From Dehalococcoidia bacterium (GTDB taxonomy: Bacteria; Chloroflexota; Dehalococcoidia; SM23-28-2), in NCBI GenBank assembly GCA_020356025.1, contig CP070630.1, positions 1,659,218-1,694,882 on the forward strand: a stretch of DNA of 35,665 bases, written 5' to 3'. The position numbers and the translations under genes were made by a program. Shown one piece after another: positions 1 through 7,890 of this stretch (the first letter of the stretch is position 1; the number at the start of each line of letters is the position of its first letter). A model generated the notes under the pieces. The model was not told the origin of the DNA. It saw only the letters and a list, made by a program, of their open reading frames with translations, and did not search any database.

Positions 1-984
1 GTCACAGATGCCGTCGGAGTCGGCGTCGACCTGGGCGTCGGAGCAGCCGTTGGCGTCGCCGGTGTCGGCGGGAGCGGACCCTGGGCAGAGATCGCAGGCA
101 TCCCCCACCCCATCGCCGTCGGCGTCCTCCTGGCCTGGGTTGGGTGTGCTGGGGCAGTTGTCGGAGCCGGAGCAGGCGGAGGGGCCGTTGCTGGGGGCGC
201 CGGGGTCACAGATGCCGTCGGAGTCGGCGTCGACCTGGGCGTCTGAGCAGCCGCTGGCGTCGACAGGGTCGGCGGGAGCGGTGTTGGGGCAGAGGTCGGA
301 GGCATCGAGCACGCCATCGTTGTCATCGTCGTCATCACAGGGATCGGGAATGCCATCCCCGTCGCTGTCCGGCTGGTCAACGGCGATCAAGGCGTTGAAG
401 ACGGAGCCGTCGAAGTAGCCATCGGCGTCATCGTCGCCGATGGGTAGGTTATCTTTGTCTCTAAGTTCGGGCAAAACAAGGTTGGCGGGACTGACGCCTG
501 GCGCTATGGCCTGAATGGTGATCCTGGCTAGCACGCCCGAGCCAGAGTCCTCGGCGCCAGCTTCAAGTTCCACTGCGCTGATGTAGGCCATGCCTGGGGT
601 CCCGTTTGACAAGTCCATGACGTTACTGCTGGGGTTAGCGGCCTGGAACATCTGGACGTTGATGTTGGTGATGTCGATCACCGAGTCGTTGTGCTCGAGG
701 TACATGGCCCAGGCCAGAAGGTCGACGACATCAGTGATGAAAATGTCGATGTCAAAGATGTCGTCAGTTGCCACCGAGATACAGGCCTCGATGGAGCCGA
801 GGGAGGTGGCGGTGTTGGCTGGCGACTGAGTGGGGTCGGCGTCCACCCCGATGGTCGTGGCGCCCTGTCCGAGCGCAGGTGCTGCCGGCGGTAGACCCGA
901 TCCCGGGCCAGCTATGTAGCTGCCCAGAACGGCTATCCCCACCAGTAGCCCGACCACCAGGCCTACCGATGATAGCCTTCGCAT
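1..984 (-). CDS. Secreted cohesin-like protein with thrombospondin type 3 repeats (C-terminus cut by window edge)
   Basis: The reading frame stays open from the start at 984 to base 1 (328 codons) and has no stop in the window, so the C-terminus is missing. An N-terminal hydrophobic segment (about residues 7-25) looks like a signal peptide or anchor. Residues about 45-170 form a cohesin-like domain (words [49 protein letters not shown]) shared with the two genes upstream. From about residue 215 come Asp-rich calcium-binding TSP type 3 repeats ([32 protein letters not shown]) with paired Cys residues. Start choice: ATG 984 has an AAGGGGGG ribosome site six bases upstream; an in-frame ATG at 990 is the alternative. 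The role is inferred to be extracellular binding or scaffolding; the ligand is unknown. A 204-bp tandem duplication begins inside the repeat region. Confidence 0.85.
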   Translation of the reverse strand, partial: MRRLSSVGLVVGLLVGIAVLGSYIAGPGSGLPPAAPALGQGATTIGVDADPTQSPANTATSLGSIEACISVATDDIFDIDIFITDVVDLLAWAMYLEHNDSVIDITNINVQMFQAANPSSNVMDLSNGTPGMAYISAVELEAGAEDSGSGVLARITIQAIAPGVSPANLVLPELRDKDNLPIGDDDADGYFDGSVFNALIAVDQPDSDGDGIPDPCDDDDDNDGVLDASDLCPNTAPADPVDASGCSDAQVDADSDGICDPGAPSNGPSACSGSDNCPSTPNPGQEDADGDGVGDACDLCPGSAPADTGDANGCSDAQVDADSDGICD

Positions 985-1276
985 GCCCATCCCCCCTTAG
1001 GCCAAGTGGCCTTTTCTTATCACGGAGCTGCCCAGTTACAGCTATCCGAGTGCGCCTTTACGAGGGTCGCCTCTGCGCCCTCAACGCACTCGCTCCGCGC
1101 AAATCAAAACGCTCGACCGCCGCCTTCGGTACGCCCTGCGGAACAAAAAAGGCACCGGCTGGCAGCCGACGTCTGTTTTGCGTCAACGTTCGTTGCTGTG
1201 GAAGATTGATGGAGCTCAACGCCCCGTAAGTAACTGATACCACTCAGGTTAAGCTCCCCGTTAGCAGGATGACATA
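985..1276 (-). promoter_or_regulatory. Long, potentially structured 5' leader of the first cohesin-like gene
   Basis: If transcription starts just downstream of the -10 at 1277-1282, the mRNA has a leader of roughly 285 bases. It contains several hairpins. One is CAAC-GAAC-GUUG followed directly by GACGCAAA. Another is CGGCU-GCC-AGCCG, followed by GUGCC and a U6 run. A third, near 1026-1049, is GGA(U)AGCUG-UAACUGGG-CAGCUCC. A short GGCC-ACUU-GGCC stem lies close to the ribosome site. The GACGCAAA word next to a small hairpin faintly recalls the c-di-GMP-I (GEMM) aptamer, but the rest does not align convincingly by eye. I see no gene in 985-1521. Confidence 0.25.
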
Positions 1277-1304
1277 ATTATACCACCTGCGTTAAGACTG
1301 GCAA
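1277..1304 (-). promoter_or_regulatory. Candidate promoter TTGCCA-N16-TATAAT
   Basis: On the minus strand a TTGCCA hexamer (1304 to 1299) is followed after 16 bases by a perfect TATAAT (1282 to 1277). It points toward the cohesin-like gene starting at 984 and lies in the gap after the paralogue ending at 1522, so the third paralogue may be transcribed separately from the first two. Confidence 0.45.
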
Positions 1305-1410
1305 TGAGGGCTACCCCTGGTGGCGCATCATGCCTCGCGGGGGTCCCATGAGCGGGATTGCTGTCGCCGTCGCGCTGCTGTTACGACACGTCTGGCTGGG
1401 CGGTCGGCGG

Positions 1411-1437
1411 GCCCTCTTGCCAGGCAGCGGAGAGGGC
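1411..1437 (-). terminator. Hairpin downstream of the second cohesin-like gene
   Basis: A perfect 7-bp stem, GCCCTCT/AGAGGGC with a 13-base loop, lies about 85 bases past the stop at 1522. There is no clear U-tract, so it may be a weak terminator or an mRNA 3' stabiliser. Confidence 0.3.
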
Positions 1438-1521
1438 TGCGCTAATCCTGTCGCGAGCCTTTGGCCTGCTTGCCGCGCGTATTGGCGGCTAAGAGCTTGC
1501 TGCTTAGCACGCCTTCAGGTG

Positions 1522-2916
1522 CTACGCGTCGAACACCCAGAGGACGCCATCCGGATTGGTGACCAGGATGAGAACGGCCGTGGAAGACTCCAGTTGGCTA
1601 AGGGTGCTCACATCGGGTCTGTCGGGAATGAACCGGCGCCATGCCTGATCTGAAGCTAGGGTGTAGAGTACGTTAATATTTTCGACGATCCCCGTCGTGG
1701 CCGCCTGCACGTCCTTGGTCGGGCCGGCGTAGCACACGCTGTTCCAGCCGCCGGCAAGAGAGACGGAGGTAGGAGGCGTGCCCGACGATTCGTTCCCCAA
1801 AAAGGCTTGCTGACTCATGAGGATGACCAGCGATTGGTAAGGGCTGACGGCAGTCATGGTGCTCACGTCAGGCCTGTTGGGGAACCACCGGTCGAAGCCC
1901 AGGTCGGCCCTCATTCGATACACGGCCAGCACGTGATCGTCTACGTCGGCCAGGGCGTCCCCGATGGGCTGCTCAGGCCCGACGTAGCAGGAATTGTTCC
2001 AGCCGTCCACCAGCGTGATCGTGCCGGGCGGCGGCGTAGCCGTCGGCGTCGGCGTGCCAGGCGTAGGTGTGCCAGGCGTAGGTGTGGGTGTAGGCTCTAC
2101 ATCGCACGCATCGCCCACTCCATCGCCGTCAGTGTCCGTCTGGTCTGGGTTGTCGACGAGCGGGCAATTGTCGGCAGTATCGAGGATGGTGTCGCCATCG
2201 TCGTCTTCATCGCAGGCATCCCCTTGCCCATCGTCATCAGTATCGTCCTGGTCAGTGTTGGGTACCTGTGGGCAGTTGTCATACGCGTCGGGTACGCCAT
2301 CGCCATCCGTGTCCCCTGGGCAGATCCCTCCGGACACCGTGGTCTGAGCGCCAGACTTGGAGTCGACGGTAATAGTGCCGATTGCCCCCTTCGGACGGTA
2401 GTCGAACAGTGACTCCTGCTCCAGGCCGAGCGGGCTGCTCCCCTCTCCTCTAGCCAGCATGGTGAGCCTCACTAGCACCCCCGAGCCACTGTCTGGCGCG
2501 GCGGGTTCCGCGTCGTCGCGCGCCCCAAGCTCATAGCCTCCGCCCAGTCCACGGTCTCCAAATGAGATGTCGTCCACCTCGCTTCCCGGACTGGACTCCA
2601 AGAACATGTGGACCTCCCTGTTGGTCACGAACAGCACATCAGGGTCGTACGCCAGGGCCAGGGTCCAAACCCAAAGGTTGGTCACATCGGTGATGTAGAT
2701 GTCAACGTCGAAGGTATCGCCGCAGGCAACGGTTCTTGAGGTTTCGATAGATCCCAGGGAGGCAGCGGTATTACCGGCCGGGTCTACGTCCACGCCGATG
2801 GTGACTCCCGGGCTTGCCTGCGTCGTCCCTTGACCGCCGCTGCCGCTCCACCCCGCGACCGCCGCTGTCATCACCAAAGCAGCCGCCATAGCAGCGGCCA
2901 GTAGCTTTGTCTTCAT
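1522..2916 (-). CDS. Secreted cohesin-like protein with TSP type 3 repeats and a duplicated GWN domain
   Basis: 464 residues. A signal peptide ([10 protein letters not shown] to about residue 25) leads to a cohesin-like domain at about 35-180 ([42 protein letters not shown]). About residues 200-275 hold TSP type 3 repeats ([29 protein letters not shown]). A PT linker follows, then two tandem copies of a domain of about 70 residues: GWNxxCYxGP ... VLxxY ... RPDVST. Start choice: ATG 2916 has a GGAGGAGAGAGG site upstream; a longer open frame to 2979 would put 21 charged residues before the signal peptide. It lies 67 bases after the paralogue ending at 2984, so the two are probably co-transcribed. 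Calcium-stabilised extracellular binding is inferred; the GWN domain has no function I can name. Confidence 0.85.
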   Translation of the reverse strand: MKTKLLAAAMAAALVMTAAVAGWSGSGGQGTTQASPGVTIGVDVDPAGNTAASLGSIETSRTVACGDTFDVDIYITDVTNLWVWTLALAYDPDVLFVTNREVHMFLESSPGSEVDDISFGDRGLGGGYELGARDDAEPAAPDSGSGVLVRLTMLARGEGSSPLGLEQESLFDYRPKGAIGTITVDSKSGAQTTVSGGICPGDTDGDGVPDAYDNCPQVPNTDQDDTDDDGQGDACDEDDDGDTILDTADNCPLVDNPDQTDTDGDGVGDACDVEPTPTPTPGTPTPGTPTPTATPPPGTITLVDGWNNSCYVGPEQPIGDALADVDDHVLAVYRMRADLGFDRWFPNRPDVSTMTAVSPYQSLVILMSQQAFLGNESSGTPPTSVSLAGGWNSVCYAGPTKDVQAATTGIVENINVLYTLASDQAWRRFIPDRPDVSTLSQLESSTAVLILVTNPDGVLWVFDA

Positions 2917-2983
2917 GAGCTTGCCTCTCTCCTCCACCTCACGTTGGTGACGAACCCGTCCCCGGCCAGTTTCTCGCACCTGC

Positions 2984-3943
2984 CTACCCGACTCGGCGCC
3001 TCGTGACGGTGACCAAAGCGAAGCCCGCCACCAGCAGGACCGCCAAACCTGCGACCACGTAGCCTACTATCCAGGGTAGGCCTGTCCATGTTGACCCGTC
3101 ATCCTCTGTCGCCAGTGGCCCGTCGGGCGTTGGGCTGGCTACCTCGGCAGTGGGTGTCGGGCTCGCCGCTGACGGGCTGGCAGTCGCCGTCTCCGTCACC
3201 TCGGGCGTCGTCTCACCAGTGGGTGAGGCGGGCGATGTCGGTGAGGGAGTAGCGGCAACTTGCGTGGGCGGCGGGATCGCTCCGTCAGTCGGGCAGGCTG
3301 TGTCTACCGCTATCTGGGCGGCGAAGATCTGCCCGTCGAAGAAACCATCGGCGTCCACATCATCGATAGGATCACCACGCACGTTGTTTAGAAAAGGCCC
3401 CAGGTCTATCTTTCCGTCGTCGTTGACGTCGATGAGTGGGATGTTGGCGGGGCTAATGCCCGGACCCTCCGCCTTGAGAGTGAGCCGCGCCAGCACCCCT
3501 GAGCCACTGTCGGGCGCTGGTGGGTCGGCCAGGTCTGCCGCTGCCACGCCGTAGCGAGCGTCGAGGTCAGGCAATACCTCTGACAGGTCGAAAACGTTGC
3601 TTTCCCCATCGGCCGCCTGGAACATGTGCACGTCATGATCGACGATGCTGATGATGCTGCCGTCATAGATGAAGTAGACCTCCCAGGCCAGCAGATCGAC
3701 CGCGTTTGCGACGAGGATGTCGACATCGAAGGTGTCGCCGGTACTGACCGACACGCACGGATCGATGGGCCCCAGAGAGGTCGCGGTGTTCCCTGTGGGA
3801 TCAGCATCCACGCCTATCGAACTCCGTGTTTGAGCCGTGCTTTCCCCGCCCTGCACGATGACTCCTGCCACCGTCGCCATGATCAGCAGTACCGCGGCCA
3901 GCAGTACTCCAGCAAATCTCGCGTTCTGCAACATCATCCTCAC
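2984..3943 (-). CDS. Cohesin-like surface protein with C-terminal membrane anchor
   Basis: 319 residues. An N-terminal hydrophobic signal segment ([20 protein letters not shown]) precedes a cohesin-like domain ([64 protein letters not shown]). An insert follows ([15 protein letters not shown] ... [11 protein letters not shown]) that looks like one or two calcium loops. Next comes a long Ser/Pro/Thr linker and a final transmembrane helix ([20 protein letters not shown]) ending in a positive TRRRVG tail, so it is anchored with the domain outside. GTG at 3943 is chosen because AAGGAG lies exactly eight bases upstream. It is the first gene of the array and probably the surface-bound partner of the two secreted paralogues; that partnership is inference. 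Confidence 0.82.
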   Translation of the reverse strand: MRMMLQNARFAGVLLAAVLLIMATVAGVIVQGGESTAQTRSSIGVDADPTGNTATSLGPIDPCVSVSTGDTFDVDILVANAVDLLAWEVYFIYDGSIISIVDHDVHMFQAADGESNVFDLSEVLPDLDARYGVAAADLADPPAPDSGSGVLARLTLKAEGPGISPANIPLIDVNDDGKIDLGPFLNNVRGDPIDDVDADGFFDGQIFAAQIAVDTACPTDGAIPPPTQVAATPSPTSPASPTGETTPEVTETATASPSAASPTPTAEVASPTPDGPLATEDDGSTWTGLPWIVGYVVAGLAVLLVAGFALVTVTRRRVG

Positions 3944-4178
3944 AGGTGGCGCTCCTTTCGGTTGCCCGGCCCAGGCGCTCACCCACTAGTGAGCCGCTCT
4001 GGGAGCAACCTCCAGCATAGCGTTAAGCCTGCTCCTCGCCGGCTCCAGCCGCGGGCAGCAACCAATTAAGGCAGCCGAACAAGAGCTCCCCAGTTCACAA
4101 CGTCGCCGATGTCCGAGCGATACGGGGAGTTGCTCGGGTATTTCCCCGCTGCCCGTCGGCAGAAGCATACTTGGCTAC

Positions 4179-4207
4179 ATTGTAGACTCCTTGAGCGGTT
4201 CGGCCAA
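4179..4207 (-). promoter_or_regulatory. Candidate promoter TTGGCC-N17-TACAAT for the cohesin-like array
   Basis: Minus-strand TTGGCC (4207 to 4202), a 17-base spacer and TACAAT (4184 to 4179). The start would be about 230 bases before the GTG at 3943. The -10 is embedded in an 11-base palindrome, consistent with repressor control but unproven. Confidence 0.4.
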
Positions 4208-4493
4208 GGCGGGAGCGGGAGCACGGCGAACAGCCGTTGACATCATATCGTTCTTGGCTGTGCCAAAATCTGTTCATTGATCCCATGGCGACACGTCAAT
4301 CTGCAGGGTGTAGCGTTGGTGATACGCCCTTCGTCTCATTAAGATGGTACAGGGGTCGCGCTCGTTACACTTCTGAGCTCGAGGCGCGCTTGTTTGCTTA
4401 TGGTGCGGCGCGCAAAAGATCTCAGCGTTGTTGCCGGCGAGCGCCAGCGAAGGCAAGAGCGACGAAAGGCTCCACTTGCTGACCCTCTCTGAT

Positions 4494-4522
4494 TTGGCAG
4501 GCCTTCCCTCATGTGCTAGAGT
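4494..4522 (+). promoter_or_regulatory. Candidate promoter TTGGCA-N17-TAGAGT
   Basis: TTGGCA at 4494-4499 and TAGAGT at 4517-4522 with an ideal 17-base spacer, about 110 bases before the lipoprotein start at 4632. Confidence 0.4.
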
Positions 4523-4631
4523 TCTGCTGACAGCGCGATGCTCGGTTTCTAGTAATGGTTGCCTGACGAAGGAACATTCGGTCTGCCGGAGTGTCACGGG
4601 GGCGCAGGGCTCCATCGGAGGTAAAGCAAGC

Positions 4632-5372
4632 ATGAGTCGTCTACCAAGCGGAAAATTGACCATCCCTTGGGTTGGTGGCTTGCTCATCGCTATGGCGATA
4701 GCGGCCTGCGGGGGAGATGGCGAGCCCGATCTCACCGCTCGCCCGATCAGTGACGCTGACCTGGGCACGATGGCTGTGTACGAGGTGGACCTGCCGCAGG
4801 ACTTCGCCGGGTTTGTCAGGACCACAGAATCGGGTTTTAAGACGAATGAGCAAAGCGCTGAAGGACACCTTGATTCCAAAGACGAGGCACAAGACTTGGA
4901 GCTGTTCGGCCAGGTCAGAGAGTACGTCAGAGCATACGGGCCTCCTCCAGTCGACGGAATGATACCGCAGGGGGAAGCGCTCAGTTTCGTTTCGAGCGCG
5001 CGGCTGTTTGAGGATGCGCAGGGCGCCTCGGACTACCTTGAGGACGAGCTTGCTGACATGGAAGGCAGCGTAGGCAAAGACGTGAGTGACGTCACCATTG
5101 AGGAAGTTGAGCGCTTCAAAGTGGGTGACATCGCCGACGAGGCCGCCGGCGTGCGGGCAACAGTCGTGTATCGTGATGCCGAGTCGGAACTCCTTGCCTA
5201 CGCAACGCAGGTGTCCTTCCGGCGCGGCCGTCTGTTGCTCAGTATTGCCGTGGTCAAGACAAACGACGAAGACGTCAGCGAGGAACTGGAGGCTCTAGCG
5301 GTCAGCCTCGACGAGCGCATTCAGGTGGTGCTGGAAACCACGCTGTTGCCCAGCCCAACGGCAACACAGTAG
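4632..5372 (+). CDS. Lipoprotein of unknown function
   Basis: 246 residues. The signal peptide ends in the lipobox AIAAC followed by GGDGE, so the mature protein should be lipid-anchored on the outer face of the membrane. ATG 4632 is chosen because GGAGG lies ten bases upstream and the lipoprotein signal begins there; a longer open frame to 4428 adds 68 residues that would bury the signal. The mature part is a soluble alpha/beta domain with no motif I can assign. It contains a helical segment (SARLFEDAQGASDYLEDELADMEG) followed by a strand-rich half ending FRRGRLLLSIAVV and a last helix. It runs convergent to the YVTN protein gene with a 27-base gap. Confidence 0.75.
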   Translation: MSRLPSGKLTIPWVGGLLIAMAIAACGGDGEPDLTARPISDADLGTMAVYEVDLPQDFAGFVRTTESGFKTNEQSAEGHLDSKDEAQDLELFGQVREYVRAYGPPPVDGMIPQGEALSFVSSARLFEDAQGASDYLEDELADMEGSVGKDVSDVTIEEVERFKVGDIADEAAGVRATVVYRDAESELLAYATQVSFRRGRLLLSIAVVKTNDEDVSEELEALAVSLDERIQVVLETTLLPSPTATQ

Positions 5373-5399
5373 GGCAGCAGGAGCGGTGGAGGCCGAAGG

Positions 5400-6467
5400 C
5401 TAGCGGACCCCTCCGTCAATGACCGAGATCGTGCTATCCCAGGCGTTGGCGATGTAGATGCGATTGGTCTTCATATTGATCGCCACCCCCCAGGGCGCCC
5501 GTCCTACAGACATCGTGGCCACCACCCTATTGGTGGTCGCGTCTATGACCGACACGTCGTCGCTCCAGGAGTTGGCCACGTAGACGAGGTTGGCGTCAGG
5601 GTCGACTCCCACCGCTAGCGGTCCTTGACCGACAGGCACGTCGGTCACCGCGCTGTCCGTGGCTCCGTCCACGACCGATATGCTGTCGCTCCCGCCGTTG
5701 GTTGCGTAAATGTGGTTCGTCTCCGGGTTGACCTCCACGCCCGTTGGGCCCTCGCCCACGGCTATGGTGCCCACCACTGTGTCCGTAGCCGCATCGATCA
5801 CTGAGATGTCGTTGCTCTCTTCGTTAGTCACATAGATGCGCTCGGTTTGGGGGTTGACCGCTACGCAGGACGGGTGCTGGCCGACAGGGACGGTGGCCAC
5901 CACGTTGTCGCTGGCCCCGTCAATGATCGAAACGTCATTGGACGTGGAGTTGGACACATAGATACGGTTGCTGTCAGGATTGACCGCTACCGCCCACGGC
6001 CCGCGACCCACAGGGATGGTGGTCACCACCGTGTTGCTCGCTCCGTCGATCACCGAGACGCTGTCGTTCCAGGCATTGGCGACATAGATGCGGTTGGTTT
6101 CAGGGTTAACGGCAAGGGAGGATGGGCCCTGGCCCACGGCTATCGTGGCCACCACGGCGTCGGTGGCCTCATCGATCACCGAGACATCGTTGCCCGCCTC
6201 GTTGGCCACGTAGACGCGGTTCGTGTCAGGGTTGACTGCCACGTCCCACGGCTTGGAGCCCACCGCGATGGTCGCCACAATCGTGGGGGACGCGGTTGGA
6301 GCCTGGGGCGACGGCGAAGTCGAGGGAGAGGGGGTCGCAGTGTCAGCAGTGCTCCCCTCTTCTCCTCCACAGGCAGCGAGGAGACCAGCGGTCAGCAGAA
6401 GGAGCGTCGACAAGAACAACGCCGGAGAAGGCGATGGGGCCCCGGCTGGCGTTGGGTCGTGGTTCAT
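5400..6467 (-). CDS. YVTN-repeat seven-bladed beta-propeller lipoprotein
   Basis: 355 residues. The signal peptide ends LLAAC-GGEEG, a lipobox, followed by a Thr/Pro/Ser linker to about residue 62. The rest is seven copies of a 42-residue YVTN beta-propeller unit (PWxVAVNPxTNRIYVAN...NDVSVIDxATxxVVATIxVG), one per blade, predicting a closed seven-bladed propeller on the cell surface. Such propellers usually bind proteins or ligands and occur in S-layer and surface proteins; no catalytic residues are seen. Start: ATG 6467, with AAGGAG about 12 bases upstream; an extension to 6521 has no signal-peptide logic. The uniform repeats mean short-read assemblies could collapse a blade here. Confidence 0.88.
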   Translation of the reverse strand: MNHDPTPAGAPSPSPALFLSTLLLLTAGLLAACGGEEGSTADTATPSPSTSPSPQAPTASPTIVATIAVGSKPWDVAVNPDTNRVYVANEAGNDVSVIDEATDAVVATIAVGQGPSSLAVNPETNRIYVANAWNDSVSVIDGASNTVVTTIPVGRGPWAVAVNPDSNRIYVSNSTSNDVSIIDGASDNVVATVPVGQHPSCVAVNPQTERIYVTNEESNDISVIDAATDTVVGTIAVGEGPTGVEVNPETNHIYATNGGSDSISVVDGATDSAVTDVPVGQGPLAVGVDPDANLVYVANSWSDDVSVIDATTNRVVATMSVGRAPWGVAINMKTNRIYIANAWDSTISVIDGGVR

Positions 6468-6642
6468 GAGGTCTTCTTTCTCCTTCGTGTTCTTTGCCAC
6501 CTGAGCCAAGAGGAGGCACACTTAAAGAATACATGAAGATTTCTCTAGGTTGAATGGTCTGCCCATATTGCCTCAGGTAGTGAAATGGGTACAACTCGGC
6601 GCACGGTGAGCCCCGGCAGGTAGCATCTCCCCTCACCCCTGT

Positions 6643-6674
6643 TTGTCTTATCCTGACATTGTGATATCTTGACA
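6643..6674 (+). promoter_or_regulatory. Weak candidate promoter for the PD40 lipoprotein
   Basis: Two overlapping possibilities exist: TTGTCT (6643-6648)-N16-TATCTT (6665-6670), or a TTGACA at 6669-6674 with a poor TAGACC at 6691. Either would serve the gene starting near 6736; neither is a convincing match at both boxes. Confidence 0.25.
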
Positions 6675-6735
6675 AGGATGGCCATCGTTCTAGACCCATG
6701 ACCAAGACGTGCTAGCAGGGAAAGGGGGTCAGGCC

Positions 6736-7740
6736 TTGAGGATATTTGTCATCGTACTGCTCCTACTGGGCATTGCATTGGTGGCGGCCTGTGACGGGGG
6801 AGAGGAGGCTGCTACGCCGACAGCCACTGTGGACGAGTCCACACCCACAGCGGCCTTGACCTCGCCCACGCCCGGGGCGACAACGGTGAGGCCCTCGCCT
6901 GCGGCGGTGCCCTCGCCTACGGCGCTGCCGACAGGCAAGATCGCTTTCTCATCTCGGCGCGACGGAAATGGCGAGATCTACTTGCTTACCCCTGAGGGTG
7001 AGACAAACATAACCAATGACCCGTCCGAGGATGCTGAGGCCGATCTGTCCCCAGATGGCGAGAAGATCATATTCGCTTCCGACCGAGATGGCACCTTCCA
7101 CATCTATGTCGTCAATGTCGACGGCAGCGACCTTGTCAAGCTAACTAACGAGGCGGCCGGCGATCTCAGCCCACGCTGGTCCCCGGATGGCGAGCAAATA
7201 GCCTTTAGTCGGGTGGGCGCTATCTACGTGATGGATGCCGACGGCGCCAACGTCCGCAAGGTGACCGACCCTCAGCCGGAGTCCACTGCGCCCCCCTGCG
7301 AGGCTGGTGGCTTTCTGGGCGGCTGGTCACCCGACGGGGATCAGCTGACCTTCTACGCGGCCAGCGCAACCAGAGGGCTGGGCCAGGTTTGCACGGTCGA
7401 CCTGGATGGCTCCAATCTGACGGTCGTGGCCAGCGAGCCACCCGGCTACCACGTTGAGCCCACCTGGTCCCCCAAAGGCGATTGGATAGCCTACAGGTCC
7501 ATCCGCGACGAAAATCATGAGATCTACATAGTGAAGCCTGATGGCACGTCGGAGACGAACCTCACCAATCACCCAGCCACCGACATAGAGCCCGACTGGT
7601 CACCCGACGGCGACTGGATCGTCTTCTCTTCCGACCGCAGCGGTGCCTTTGACCTGTACATGATGAGGCCGGACGGCAGCGATCTGGCTCGCCTTACCAC
7701 CAGCACCGGCAAGGACAGCGACCCGTCCTGGGAGCGTTAG
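6736..7740 (+). CDS. PD40/TolB-like beta-propeller lipoprotein
   Basis: 334 residues from TTG 6736. That start is preferred because an AAAGGGGG site sits about seven bases upstream and the signal peptide begins at once (LRIFVIVLLLLG); GTG 6709 is the alternative. The lipobox is LVAAC-DGGEE, followed by a PT-rich linker to about residue 68. Six WD40-like PD40 units follow (IAFSSRRDGNGEIYLL, LSPDGEKIIFASDRDG, WSPDGEQIAFSR, WSPDGDQLTFY, WSPKGDWIAYRS, WSPDGDWIVFSSDRSG), as in the C-terminal propeller of TolB and prolyl oligopeptidase relatives. No peptidase domain is attached. It is a likely surface protein-interaction module; partner unknown. Convergent with the FG-GAP protein. Confidence 0.85.
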   Translation: MRIFVIVLLLLGIALVAACDGGEEAATPTATVDESTPTAALTSPTPGATTVRPSPAAVPSPTALPTGKIAFSSRRDGNGEIYLLTPEGETNITNDPSEDAEADLSPDGEKIIFASDRDGTFHIYVVNVDGSDLVKLTNEAAGDLSPRWSPDGEQIAFSRVGAIYVMDADGANVRKVTDPQPESTAPPCEAGGFLGGWSPDGDQLTFYAASATRGLGQVCTVDLDGSNLTVVASEPPGYHVEPTWSPKGDWIAYRSIRDENHEIYIVKPDGTSETNLTNHPATDIEPDWSPDGDWIVFSSDRSGAFDLYMMRPDGSDLARLTTSTGKDSDPSWER

Positions 7741-7839
7741 GGCTGTCTGGCTCGACCCTGGCACCTCGGAGACAGCCCTCCGGCGAACCGCAATCTGATG
7801 GCTGGTCGCTGGAGACTCCTGCCTGGGCTTCTGCCTGCT

Positions 7840-7879
7840 GAGAACGGCCCTGAAGGACTCTTTGCGCTCTGCCGTTCTC
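7840..7879. terminator. Candidate bidirectional terminator between convergent propeller genes
   Basis: GAGAACGGC (7840-7848) and GCCGTTCTC (7871-7879) form a perfect 9-bp stem with a 22-base loop in the 150-base convergent gap. The absence of a U-run makes factor-independent termination uncertain. Confidence 0.35.
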
Positions 7880-7890
7880 ACGCCTTGCGT

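Larger units (their letters stand above)
3944..4631. other. Divergent intergenic region between the cohesin-like array and a lipoprotein gene
   Basis: 688 bases without a credible gene: the short open frames here lack ribosome sites and family words. It holds one candidate promoter for each direction, listed separately, and a perfect CTACA-T-TGTAG palindrome at 4175-4185 that overlaps the minus-strand -10 and could be an operator. Confidence 0.5.

Noticed and set aside
1-420. CRISPR-like array at the left edge
   Set aside because: The repeats are coding TSP3 units of 204 bases and shorter Asp-rich motifs, not short repeats with unique spacers, and no cas gene is near.
985-1270. A confident c-di-GMP-I riboswitch call
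   Set aside because: Only GACGCAAA beside a small hairpin and a loose GCCGG-UGCC match the aptamer; the paired regions do not line up by eye.
1807-2412. 201-codon plus-strand ORF opposite the second cohesin-like gene
   Set aside because: It is a shadow of the TSP3 and GWN coding frame; low-complexity repeats keep the opposite strand open.
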